Below, piece by piece: positions 25,270 through 33,290 of a stretch of DNA of 34,490 bases. The notes beneath the pieces are model-generated. The model did no database searches and had not been told where the DNA came from. It saw only the letters and a program-made list of their open reading frames with translations. The first letter of the stretch is position 1. Each line of letters starts with the position of its first letter. This stretch comes from Flavobacteriaceae bacterium (GTDB taxonomy: Bacteria > Bacteroidota > Bacteroidia > Flavobacteriales > Flavobacteriaceae): the NCBI GenBank assembly GCA_022424955.1, contig JAKMGK010000024.1:1-34490 (forward strand). The letters run 5' to 3'. The translations under genes and the position numbers were made by a program.

Positions 25270-26547
25270 CTAGTTTATTAAACAATCAAATGGACTTTGA
25301 TCATTAGTAAAGTCCTCAAAGTCATGTCCCGCATCGAGATAAACAAAAGAAGCTGCTCCATTGTTTTGAATACATATTTTATGTTCATCATCTTGTATAG
25401 ATCCCCTAGGGGCAAAAATTCCATCATAAGCAATATCTGGAATATTTGCGCTGTTTTTGATCACCCACAATATCCCAAAGTCATTAGAAAAAGTGGGCAA
25501 GTAATGTTTATTCGAAAAACGGTTATCCCTTATATCAACTCGGCCAGGGTAAGGGTTATAGGATTTATCCTCTTTGTAGTCTCCCTCTATTTCTCTTAAG
25601 CCTCTTGCCTGTGCTGCTTCACTAACTCCTGCATCGCGTTGCTCGTCTTCTTCTGCTGCAAAAATTTCATATGAAACCACACTCAAGTTAACCGTCTTAT
25701 GATTTTCGACAATATTATCGTGAAACTTTACATCTTTGGTCGCCATTATAATTACGCCAGCTCCTTTTGGGACCGCACTAACGATAGATCCTTTTACCGC
25801 AAAATTAGTAAGGTTATTGTCATGAATATTATTGTTATAAGCATTGATATTTCCGCCGTATAAAGTGAGTTCAGGAAGGTTAAAAATAAGTAAGCCACTG
25901 GTGTTTTGATAAGCTTCGTTGCCATAGATTTCTACATTAGTACTGTTTTCACTTTCTATTCCAGCAACATTGTAAAAGGCTTTATTATTTCGAATGATTA
26001 CATTATTAGATTGTCCAACATAAATCCCCGCATCTGAAGAACCAATCGCTTCACATTCTTCAATAATGACATTAGTAGAAAGAACTGGATAAAGCGCATA
26101 AGCGCCATTTTGAACAGAAACCTCTCCTGTCCATGCAGATCGAATACGTCGCATCACGACAGAATCTGATTCGCTAATCTTTAAATTATCTCCAACGGCA
26201 TCTTCTATGGCAAAATCTTCAAGGGTAATGTTTTTACTGTTAGTAATCTTGATCCCTTCTGCTCCAGAAGTTTGTCCTTTAAAAGAGAGCACTGTTTTAT
26301 CCATTCCCTGTCCTCTAATGGTGAGATGGGATTTATTGTCTAAACTAAGGGACTGAGAGAATAAGAAATGTCCTTGAGGTAATTCTATTACAGAGCTGTC
26401 TTGGGCTAAGATAAATTGTTCTACCAGTTCAGCTTCCAAATCAATGTAATCTCTCACTGGGGTGTAGGCTGGTAATGTTTCTTTCTGAGAAAGATATATC
26501 GCTCCAACCAAGAGAAGGAGCAATAGTAAAAATCGGGCTTTTTTCAT
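25270..26547 (-). CDS. Exported parallel beta-helix protein, partner of the diheme cytochrome
   Basis: A 425-residue protein from the ATG at 26547; the open frame extends further upstream but runs into the terminator and tRNA region. An N-terminal hydrophobic anchor (about residues 3-19) is followed by right-handed beta-helix repeats. These show the recurring NNxI pattern: SKNITLEDFAIED, SNNVIIRNNKAFYN, STNVEIYGNEAYQN and NIHDNNLTNF. It belongs to the parallel beta-helix family paired with SO2930-type cytochromes (TIGR03805-like). The fold resembles pectate lyases and mannuronan epimerases, which suggests a polysaccharide-binding or lyase role, but catalytic residues cannot be assigned. Confidence 0.85.
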   Translation of the reverse strand: MKKARFLLLLLLLVGAIYLSQKETLPAYTPVRDYIDLEAELVEQFILAQDSSVIELPQGHFLFSQSLSLDNKSHLTIRGQGMDKTVLSFKGQTSGAEGIKITNSKNITLEDFAIEDAVGDNLKISESDSVVMRRIRSAWTGEVSVQNGAYALYPVLSTNVIIEECEAIGSSDAGIYVGQSNNVIIRNNKAFYNVAGIESENSTNVEIYGNEAYQNTSGLLIFNLPELTLYGGNINAYNNNIHDNNLTNFAVKGSIVSAVPKGAGVIIMATKDVKFHDNIVENHKTVNLSVVSYEIFAAEEDEQRDAGVSEAAQARGLREIEGDYKEDKSYNPYPGRVDIRDNRFSNKHYLPTFSNDFGILWVIKNSANIPDIAYDGIFAPRGSIQDDEHKICIQNNGAASFVYLDAGHDFEDFTNDQSPFDCLIN

Positions 26548-26549
26548 GC

Positions 26550-26573
26550 TAATCACGTTTAATTCAGTGATTA
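26550..26573. repeat. Inverted repeat ahead of the beta-helix gene
   Basis: TAATCAC and GTGATTA form perfect 7-base arms 10 bases apart, two bases upstream of the beta-helix ATG. It could be an operator or a leader hairpin that influences translation. No Bacteroidota -7 element was found nearby. Confidence 0.4.
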
Positions 26574-26612
26574 AGGTACGTAATTTTTGCAAGCTGAAAT
26601 GAGGTGAAAAAG

Positions 26613-26639
26613 AAAAACCCTCAATTTCTTGAGGGTTTT
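26613..26639 (-). terminator. Terminator of tRNA-Gln
   Basis: An 11-base perfect stem (AAAACCCTCAA/TTGAGGGTTTT) around a 4-base loop, with a T-rich tail on the minus strand. It begins immediately after the tRNA 3' end and should end tRNA transcription before the beta-helix gene. Confidence 0.85.
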
Positions 26640-26640
26640 G

Positions 26641-26713
26641 TTGGCCCACTAGGGCTCGAACCTAGACTCTTCTGAACCAAAATCAGACGTGTTGCCAGTT
26701 ACACCATGGGCCA
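26641..26713 (-). tRNA. tRNA-Gln (anticodon TTG)
   Basis: A 73-base tRNA on the minus strand. The acceptor stem TGGCCCA pairs with TGGGCCA and is followed by discriminator A. The anticodon stem TCTGA/TCAGA encloses the loop TTTTGGT, giving anticodon TTG, which reads CAA and CAG glutamine codons by wobble. The T-loop GGTTCGAGCC is standard. CCA is not encoded. The gene has its own promoter and terminator. Confidence 0.97.
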
Positions 26714-26722
26714 ATTGCGGTG

Positions 26723-26753
26723 CAAATTTAAGATAAATGTAGGACTTTCCAAA
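26723..26753 (-). promoter_or_regulatory. tRNA-Gln promoter
   Basis: On the minus strand, TTTG (26750-26753) and TAAATTTG (26723-26730) are both full matches, separated by 19 bases. Transcription would start about three bases before the mature tRNA 5' end. Confidence 0.75.
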
Positions 26754-26774
26754 CCAATTTGAATGCCTTTTATT

Positions 26775-27458
26775 TTAGCATGGGGCAAGCTGCCAGAAAC
26801 TAATTTCCCTACGTGTTAAAAAGCCTAATTTTTTATATAAGTTAATCGCGGGTTTATTTGATCTAACTACATGTAAATAAGGAGTTTTACCTTCTTGAAA
26901 AATATTATGCACACAATGTTTAATTAATTGTTTGGCATAGCCCCTACCAGTATATCCAGGATGAGTTACTATGGCACTAATTTCTGTGAAATCGTTCATT
27001 TTCATGCGCTCGCCGCAAACCACCACCAATTGTTTGTCTTGATATATTCCATAATAGCGGCCTAAATCTGCGGTCTTTTTTTTGAAATAACCGGGTTGTA
27101 CGAGATTTACTAACTCAAATAAGGCTTGCCTTTGTTCCTTGCTTTCAAGGGGGGTAATTTCTTCGGTAAGTGTTAAATCTATTGGATTATCTAGAACCAT
27201 TTGTGAGCAAACAAATTCTTTTACTAAAGTCAAAGAAGTATCAAAAATGGGCGTTTCTCCAACAATAAAAAAAGCTGAACTTAATTGAGCATAGGCAGCA
27301 AGCCCTTGTGCCATAATATGCGAATCTATAACACCTCCAAAAGCACAATAAAGAGGGTGATAAAATTGTACTCCTTCATATTGAATAACTTTATCTTTAT
27401 GTACCTCGTTTAAAGAGTGAAATACTGGATTGTCTAACTTACTTCTATCTTCTAGCAA
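26775..27458 (-). CDS. GNAT-family N-acetyltransferase (FR47-like)
   Basis: A 227-residue protein with an N-terminal domain of unknown fold and a C-terminal GNAT domain (about residues 130-222). The acetyl-CoA-binding motif is VTHPGYTGRGYAKQLI, matching the R/Q-x-x-G-x-G/A pattern, and NKPAINLYKKLGF follows as motif B. The substrate is unknown. There is no ATG in the first 48 codons. The listed start is a TTG that overlaps the sequence TAAATTTG, so the true start is uncertain. The conserved-looking LDNPVFHSL begins about eight codons in and argues against a start far downstream. Confidence 0.8.
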   Translation of the reverse strand: MLEDRSKLDNPVFHSLNEVHKDKVIQYEGVQFYHPLYCAFGGVIDSHIMAQGLAAYAQLSSAFFIVGETPIFDTSLTLVKEFVCSQMVLDNPIDLTLTEEITPLESKEQRQALFELVNLVQPGYFKKKTADLGRYYGIYQDKQLVVVCGERMKMNDFTEISAIVTHPGYTGRGYAKQLIKHCVHNIFQEGKTPYLHVVRSNKPAINLYKKLGFLTRREISFWQLAPC

Positions 27459-27593
27459 ATTTATCTTACTTAGTGGGTGGTGGGCATTGCGGCTCTAAAA
27501 TAAATATTCAATGGATATAAATGATGAAATCAACACAATAATATTGGTCAAAAAGGTTTAACTCTTAAATTTTCCATTATTTTTATTGTAAAA

Positions 27594-28079
27594 ATGATTC
27601 AACTTATTGTCACGGGAGGGACTTTTGATAAAACCTATGACCATATCTAAGGGGAATTGTATTTTGAATACACCCATATCCCAAAAATGTTAGAGCGCAG
27701 TCGCTGTAAATTACCCATTCATGTTACCCCTTTACTGTTGAAAGATAGTTTAGCTTTTACAGAAGAGGATTTACAAAAGATAGAAAAAGCCTGTACAACC
27801 ACCAGTGCAAAATCAATTGTTATTACCCATGGAACAGACACCATGGTCAATACTGCAAAACGTTTAGCACGATTAAAACTAGATAAAATAATTGTTTTAA
27901 CTGGCGCGATGATCCCTTATGCCTTTGGATGCTCTTCTGATGGATTTTTTAATTTAGGCTGTGCCCTATCGTTTTCACAAACACTTTCTACCAATGTTTA
28001 CATCACCATGCAAGGGCAATATTTTTTGTGGAACGAAGTCCAAAAAAACAAAGATTTAGGTCTTTTTGAAAAGCTGTAA
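27594..28079 (+). pseudogene. Short asparaginase-family protein interrupted by an in-frame TAA
   Basis: The frame from ATG 27594 gives MIQLIVTGGTFDKTYDHI, with the first catalytic motif TGGTFD, and then TAA at 27648-27650. The same frame continues at once with GELYFEYTHIPKML. It then runs through the second catalytic motif ITHGTDTM, the loop LTGAMIPYAFGCSSDGFFN, and a normal C-terminus. Without the stop the product would be about 161 residues, the size of the short asparaginase-like family of Bacteroidota. Only one codon is wrong, so the loss is recent, tolerated by readthrough, or a sequencing error. A restart at TTG 27657 would lack the nucleophile motif. Confidence 0.85.
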
Positions 28080-28157
28080 TCCAGCAAAAATGGAATTGTT
28101 AAATGGGGAGAGAATTAATTTTAGAATCCGTATTTTCGTAGGCATTAAGGGCCATTT

Positions 28158-31100
28158 ATGACAGCTAAACAACTTACCTTTTGGAATCGCATTGTTGCGA
28201 CAGAAGTATTTATTATCGCCTTACTCACTTTTGGATTAACGGTTGAACCCACTGCGAGTTTTTGGGATGCAGGGGAATATATTGCTACTTCGGCAAAGCT
28301 TCAAGTGGGACACCCCCCTGGAGCTCCTTTTTTCCAAATGATGGGCGCTTTTTTTGCCCTGTTTGCCACTGGACCAGAAAAAATCGCCTTAATGGTGAAT
28401 TTGATGTCTGTATTTTCAAGTGCCTTCACCGTATTATTTCTCTATTTATCCCTAACACTTTTATTGCGTAAGCTCCCTTCTTTTATAGAAATTACTAATA
28501 AAAAAGAAGTCATAGGATACTTTGGCAGTAGTGCTGTAGGCGCACTGGCGTTCTGTTTTTCAGATAGTTTTTGGTTTAACGCCGTTGAAGCCGAGGTGTA
28601 TGCCATGGCAACTTGTATTCTCTCAGCGATATTCTGGATAGCCTTGCGCTGGGAAAGAGAAATGAATACCCCTAGAGGGGATCGATGGCTACTCTTGATC
28701 GCTTTTGTGATTGGATTGTCTTTTGGGGTACACTTTATGGGACTGTTAACCATTCCTGCTATTGGAATGCTCTACTTTTTTAAAAATACCGAAAAAGTCA
28801 CTTTTAAAAACTTTATTACTGCCAATATTGTTTCTGTCGCTATACTGCTCTTTATCTTTAAAATGCTCCTCCCTTCTACCTTAGCACTATTTGGTAAGAT
28901 GGAGGTGTTTTTTGTCAATGAAATCAATCTTCCTTTTAATAGTGGAACCATTATTACAGGAATCTTATTCATGGTTTTCTTTTACTTCAGCTTGCGCTTT
29001 ACAAGAACAAAAAAATATGTCAATCTTAACACAGGCATCCTTTGTGTTTTATTTGTACTGTTAGGCTTTTCCTCTTGGATTATGCTTCCTATTCGAGCAA
29101 ACGCTAATACAGTAATCAACGAAAACTCTCCTTCAGATGCACGTCAATTATTGGCCTACTACAATCTAGAGCAATACCCCGAAACAAAATTATTTTATGG
29201 CCCTATGTTTTCTGATATGTATGCAGGGCAAGACGAATTTGAACCCTATATCGATGATAAACCAAAATATGAGCGGGATGAAAAAACAGGCCGTTATGTC
29301 ATTGTAAATCATTGGGAAAATGCGCGTATTAATGCTAACAGCAATCACAAAGGTTTGCTACCGCGTTTGTGGAGTGCAGAACATGCCGAGAATTATATCA
29401 ATTTCACCGGTCCTTTAGAATTTTCTATACGCCCAGAATACAGAGGAAGTGAGGAGTTATATCAACGTGTTGCTCAATTTAGACAAGACGCGGCAGAAGG
29501 TATTTTGACGGGAGAAGATTACCATCAATTTTACAAATCGATGGCGCGTTATCTCGATATTCAAAAGCCTACCTTTTTTGCTAACCTTTATTACTTTTTC
29601 ACCTACCAAGTGGATTATATGTATGTGCGTTATTTTCTGTGGAACTTTGCTGGAAGGCAAGACGATATTCAAGGGAGATATGACATTCTACACGGAAACT
29701 GGCTAAGTGGTATTCCATTTATTGATGAAATTCGTCTAGGAAATCAATCTGCTATTAGCGAAGACGCAAAAAATAATAAAGCTAGAAATACCTACTTCTT
29801 TTTACCCTTTACTTTAGGTTTAATGGGAGTGCTATTTTTGTATCAACAAGACAAAAAGCGCTTTTGGGTACTTTTATTGTTTTTCTTATTTACGGGACTG
29901 GCCTTAAAAGTTTACCTCAACGAACGCCCTTTTGAACCCAGAGAAAGAGACTATGCACTTGTAGGTTCGTTTTATGTTTTTGCCATTTGGATTGGCATGG
30001 GTACATTCTATTTGTCTAATGAATTAAGAAGAGTTTGGAATAATGCATGGGCAAAACCAATTGCAGTGGGAATCTGCCTTATATCGGTTCCATTTTTAAT
30101 GGCTTATCAAAACTGGGATGACCACGATCGTTCTGGACGCTATACTGCACAATCTGTAGCGAAATCTTATTTAACCTCTATCCAGAAAGACAAGGGGGCC
30201 ATGATTTTCACTATTGGAGACAATGATACCTTTGCCCTGTGGTATGCACAAGATATAGAAGGCTATCGCACCGATGTTCGCCCAATCAACACCAGTTTAC
30301 TGGCAACAGATTGGTACATTGATCAAATGAAACGAAAAACTTACGAAAGCGAGCCTATACCCTCTCAATTAACTCACGATAAATATGCCTATGGCATTCG
30401 TGATTACATCAAATATGAAAGCTTAGCCGACTCCCTGCGATGGGATATCAAGGACTTTATGAATTGGGTAGAAAGTGACGATCCTAGAACAAAATACAAA
30501 AGTCTTATTCAACAATCTGGTGGAGACCCTAGTTTGTATCCCATGGGAACACAAGAAATGATTTTTTATCCTACCAATAAGATTCGCGTTCCGGTCAATG
30601 TAGAAAATGTGATCAAAAGCGGTCTAGTGAACGAAAAAGATCGCGATCAAATTGTTCCTTATATCGATATTGATCTTCCTAAAAGTGGCCTGTACAAAAA
30701 CCAGTTAATGATGCTAGATATATTAGCTAATAATGACTGGGAACGACCCATTTACTTTACCGGGGGAAGCTATGCAGAAAGCGAGTATTTATGGATGAAA
30801 GAATACCTCCAACTCGAAGGCTTAGTCTATAAATTAGTCCCTATTAAAACTCCTTTAAATTCAGTAAATCCTTATTTAATGGGAAGAGTTGATGCAGATT
30901 TAATGTATGATATCGTTAAACAATGGGAATGGGGAAATTCAAATAGTCCAGAGATCTATCACGATCCAGAAACCCGTAAAAACAGTATATCATATCGCTC
31001 TAATATGGTGCGTCTGGCAGAAGTTTTAATCGATGAAGGCAAAAACGACAAGGCCAAAGAGATCATGGATTTAGCCTTAGAAAAAATGCCCATTGAATAC

Positions 31101-31709
31101 TTTGGTTATTACAGTTTACTCACCCCCTTTGTAGACAGCTATTATCGTATAGGAGAAAAAGAAAAGGCCCGAGAAGTTTTTGAGGCGGTTGCCAAAAAAC
31201 ACCAAAGTCAACTGGACTATTTCAACAGTATCTCGCTTGATTTACGCTATGAATTAGCAGAAGAAATCCTAACCGAAGTCGAAAGATACCGCGCTTTAGT
31301 AGAAGCCGTCCTCGACAATAAAGACAATGAAAAAGTAGGGGAATACCTGCAAACATTTAGAAGCTATAGCAGTGCTTTTGCCTTTCTATATGGAGAATAT
31401 GACTACTATACTGCCATGGAAGAGTTTGTCGAAGGACTTTATCTCGCTGGAAAAACAGAAGAAGCACGTGCACTGGCAACTAAGATTGGAGCTGTTTATG
31501 AAAAAAGATTAGAGATTATTCAAGGCTTTAAGCCAAAACGCCAATTAGAATTACGCGATAGAATCATGAAAGAAATTAACGGATATAGAAGAATCTTACT
31601 CTATGTTAATCTTTATGACAACGATGCTCAACGTGATAGTCTTGAGAATAAAATTTACAACAACATCAAAGACTTAGTAATCTTTGACGAGATGATAGAA
31701 GAAAATTAA
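28158..31709 (+). CDS. DUF2723 membrane glycosyltransferase-like protein (protein O-mannosyltransferase type)
   Basis: A 1183-residue protein. The N-terminal part has about 12 membrane helices in the GT-C pattern, with the acidic motif WDAGEY (Asp37, Glu40) in the first periplasmic loop and HPPGAP after it. A large soluble region (about residues 640-1183) includes GDNDTFALWYAQD and a helical, TPR-like C-terminus. DUF2723 proteins are related to human TMEM260, a protein O-mannosyltransferase, and Bacteroidota O-glycosylate many exported proteins, so that role is plausible. The acceptor and donor here are unknown. The stop overlaps the convergent thioredoxin-fold gene by four bases. Confidence 0.88.
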   Translation: MTAKQLTFWNRIVATEVFIIALLTFGLTVEPTASFWDAGEYIATSAKLQVGHPPGAPFFQMMGAFFALFATGPEKIALMVNLMSVFSSAFTVLFLYLSLTLLLRKLPSFIEITNKKEVIGYFGSSAVGALAFCFSDSFWFNAVEAEVYAMATCILSAIFWIALRWEREMNTPRGDRWLLLIAFVIGLSFGVHFMGLLTIPAIGMLYFFKNTEKVTFKNFITANIVSVAILLFIFKMLLPSTLALFGKMEVFFVNEINLPFNSGTIITGILFMVFFYFSLRFTRTKKYVNLNTGILCVLFVLLGFSSWIMLPIRANANTVINENSPSDARQLLAYYNLEQYPETKLFYGPMFSDMYAGQDEFEPYIDDKPKYERDEKTGRYVIVNHWENARINANSNHKGLLPRLWSAEHAENYINFTGPLEFSIRPEYRGSEELYQRVAQFRQDAAEGILTGEDYHQFYKSMARYLDIQKPTFFANLYYFFTYQVDYMYVRYFLWNFAGRQDDIQGRYDILHGNWLSGIPFIDEIRLGNQSAISEDAKNNKARNTYFFLPFTLGLMGVLFLYQQDKKRFWVLLLFFLFTGLALKVYLNERPFEPRERDYALVGSFYVFAIWIGMGTFYLSNELRRVWNNAWAKPIAVGICLISVPFLMAYQNWDDHDRSGRYTAQSVAKSYLTSIQKDKGAMIFTIGDNDTFALWYAQDIEGYRTDVRPINTSLLATDWYIDQMKRKTYESEPIPSQLTHDKYAYGIRDYIKYESLADSLRWDIKDFMNWVESDDPRTKYKSLIQQSGGDPSLYPMGTQEMIFYPTNKIRVPVNVENVIKSGLVNEKDRDQIVPYIDIDLPKSGLYKNQLMMLDILANNDWERPIYFTGGSYAESEYLWMKEYLQLEGLVYKLVPIKTPLNSVNPYLMGRVDADLMYDIVKQWEWGNSNSPEIYHDPETRKNSISYRSNMVRLAEVLIDEGKNDKAKEIMDLALEKMPIEYFGYYSLLTPFVDSYYRIGEKEKAREVFEAVAKKHQSQLDYFNSISLDLRYELAEEILTEVERYRALVEAVLDNKDNEKVGEYLQTFRSYSSAFAFLYGEYDYYTAMEEFVEGLYLAGKTEEARALATKIGAVYEKRLEIIQGFKPKRQLELRDRIMKEINGYRRILLYVNLYDNDAQRDSLENKIYNNIKDLVIFDEMIEEN

Positions 31710-32005
31710 TGAACGTATTCGTTCATTAAAGCGATTAAAGTATTGGCATCTTGTTCGCCACTTTGACGCCAAACCATTTCACCTAACTTATAAATCATTA
31801 GTGTGGGAAATGCTTTAACCCTAAGCGCGTTGACAAGTTTCGGGTTTTTAGCGATATTAATTTTGATGACTTTCCCTTGATCCCCAATGGCAGCAGCCAC
31901 ATCACGCAGAGTGTGATTAAATTCTTCTTTGAGCTCTTCAAGCTCTTCAAAAAACACCAAAAGTAGAGGAGCATTACCGTCTACTAATTCACCAAATTTT
32001 GACAT
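31706..32005 (-). CDS. Thioredoxin-fold protein lacking the CxxC active site
   Basis: A 99-residue thioredoxin-like protein. The fold is shown by LLLVFF, the strand VIKINIAKNP, the cis-proline segment KAFPTLMIYK and the C-terminal helix. Where thioredoxins have WCGPC it has EELEEL, and it contains no cysteine at all, so it cannot do thiol-disulfide exchange. It may bind a partner or substrate instead. It is the last gene of a likely operon with the metallophosphoesterase (51-base gap) and the dGTPase. Confidence 0.85.
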   Translation of the reverse strand: MSKFGELVDGNAPLLLVFFEELEELKEEFNHTLRDVAAAIGDQGKVIKINIAKNPKLVNALRVKAFPTLMIYKLGEMVWRQSGEQDANTLIALMNEYVH

Positions 32006-32056
32006 GATAAATGCGTTTTATATTAGTTGTTTCATTGCGAAGTTAGGGTATTTTCT

Positions 32057-33289
32057 TTAAACTTCTTTTGTTGAGCGTTTTAAGGTGATTTTAGTAATCT
32101 CTGGCCATATCCCTACACGACCTGGATAACCTAAAAATCCAAAACCTCGATTCACATTAATCCACTGCTTATTTTCTTGATATAAGCCGGCCCACTGTTT
32201 ATATCGCCACTTGACTGGACTCCACTTAAACCAGCCTGGGATTTCGATCCCAAACTGCATCCCGTGGGTATGTCCACTTAAGGTTAGATGAAAATTATAG
32301 GGGTGAGGGAGTACTTTTGCTTCCCAATGAGAAGGATCGTGTGAAAGTAAAATTTTAAAATCTTTTGCCTCAACATTAGTCACCGCTTTATCGAGATCTC
32401 CTTTCTTTTTAAAACCGCCTTTCCCCCAGTTTTCAACTCCCACTATGGCAAGTCGTTCGCCATCTTTTTCAAGAAAGTGTGTTTCGTTGCGCAAAAGCGT
32501 AAAGCCGATCTCTGTTTGAAGATCAAAAAGCTGGGCTAAATTCGCCTCCTTATCTTCCTTAGTTTCCCAGTTGACATAATCCCCGTAATCGTGGTTCCCT
32601 AAAACAGAATAGACTCCTTCTTTGGCCGATAAACGATCAAAAACATCTTTCCATGGCAGCAACTCATCGGCTTTATTATTGACAATATCTCCGGTGAATA
32701 AGATTACATCAGATTGTTGTTTATTGATTAGATCAATCCCATAATTCACCTTAGCTGCATTGTCAAAACTACCCGCGTGTATATCTGATATTTGTGTTAT
32801 GGTAAAGCCATCAAATGCCTGGGGGAGATCGTCAAAGGTCAAGGCATAGTGTAATACTTTATAGTTGTACTTCCCTTTAAACATTCCTATTAATAAAGAT
32901 GCAAAAGGAATTGCGGCAAGGCCAAGAGCGATTTGAGAAATAAACTTTCGCCGACTAGGCAAATAATTCCCTTCTCCTCTTTCAATAAAAAAACGATACA
33001 AAGCTTGTGGTAATCGAAGTAGATCTTCAAAAGCCAGAAATAAGACTAAGATTAATTGAAAAACCATCAAGGCTAAAAATAAGCCTAAAGAAAAACTGAT
33101 CCCCTGGGTCCAGCCGGTAGATCGATCATACCCAATACTGAAATACATAAAATTACCAAAAATGACACTCACTATTAAGACATAGGCAACAATTAAAGGT
33201 TTACTTAACCCAATTGTTTTGAATGCCTGAAAGACATACAATTGTAATAACCCAAAAAAGGAAAGGAAAAATATCCAACGTAAAAGCAT
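32057..33289 (-). CDS. Membrane-anchored metallophosphoesterase (YkuE-like)
   Basis: A 410-residue protein with three or four N-terminal hydrophobic helices (about residues 1-95) and then a twin-arginine-like segment SRRKFISQIALGLAAIPF (112-129). The metallophosphoesterase domain shows Asp169-x-His171, Gly-Asp (200-201), GNHD (231-234), SHDPSHW and SGHTHGMQ, so all metal ligands of the calcineurin-like family are present. YkuE-type relatives act outside the membrane on phospholipid-like or undecaprenyl-type phosphates; the substrate here is not known. It starts one base after the dGTPase stop. Confidence 0.93.
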   Translation of the reverse strand: MLLRWIFFLSFFGLLQLYVFQAFKTIGLSKPLIVAYVLIVSVIFGNFMYFSIGYDRSTGWTQGISFSLGLFLALMVFQLILVLFLAFEDLLRLPQALYRFFIERGEGNYLPSRRKFISQIALGLAAIPFASLLIGMFKGKYNYKVLHYALTFDDLPQAFDGFTITQISDIHAGSFDNAAKVNYGIDLINKQQSDVILFTGDIVNNKADELLPWKDVFDRLSAKEGVYSVLGNHDYGDYVNWETKEDKEANLAQLFDLQTEIGFTLLRNETHFLEKDGERLAIVGVENWGKGGFKKKGDLDKAVTNVEAKDFKILLSHDPSHWEAKVLPHPYNFHLTLSGHTHGMQFGIEIPGWFKWSPVKWRYKQWAGLYQENKQWINVNRGFGFLGYPGRVGIWPEITKITLKRSTKEV

Positions 33290-33290
33290 C

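Noticed and set aside
26548-26649. Upstream extension of the beta-helix reading frame to 26649
   Set aside because: The extension runs through the tRNA terminator and lacks a signal sequence. The ATG at 26547 is followed directly by a basic and hydrophobic signal-anchor.
13697-27650. TAA as a reassigned sense codon, since three broken genes share in-frame TAA
   Set aside because: Many intact genes here (for example infB, actF, the metallophosphoesterase and DUF2723) end in TAA exactly where their families end, so TAA is a normal stop.
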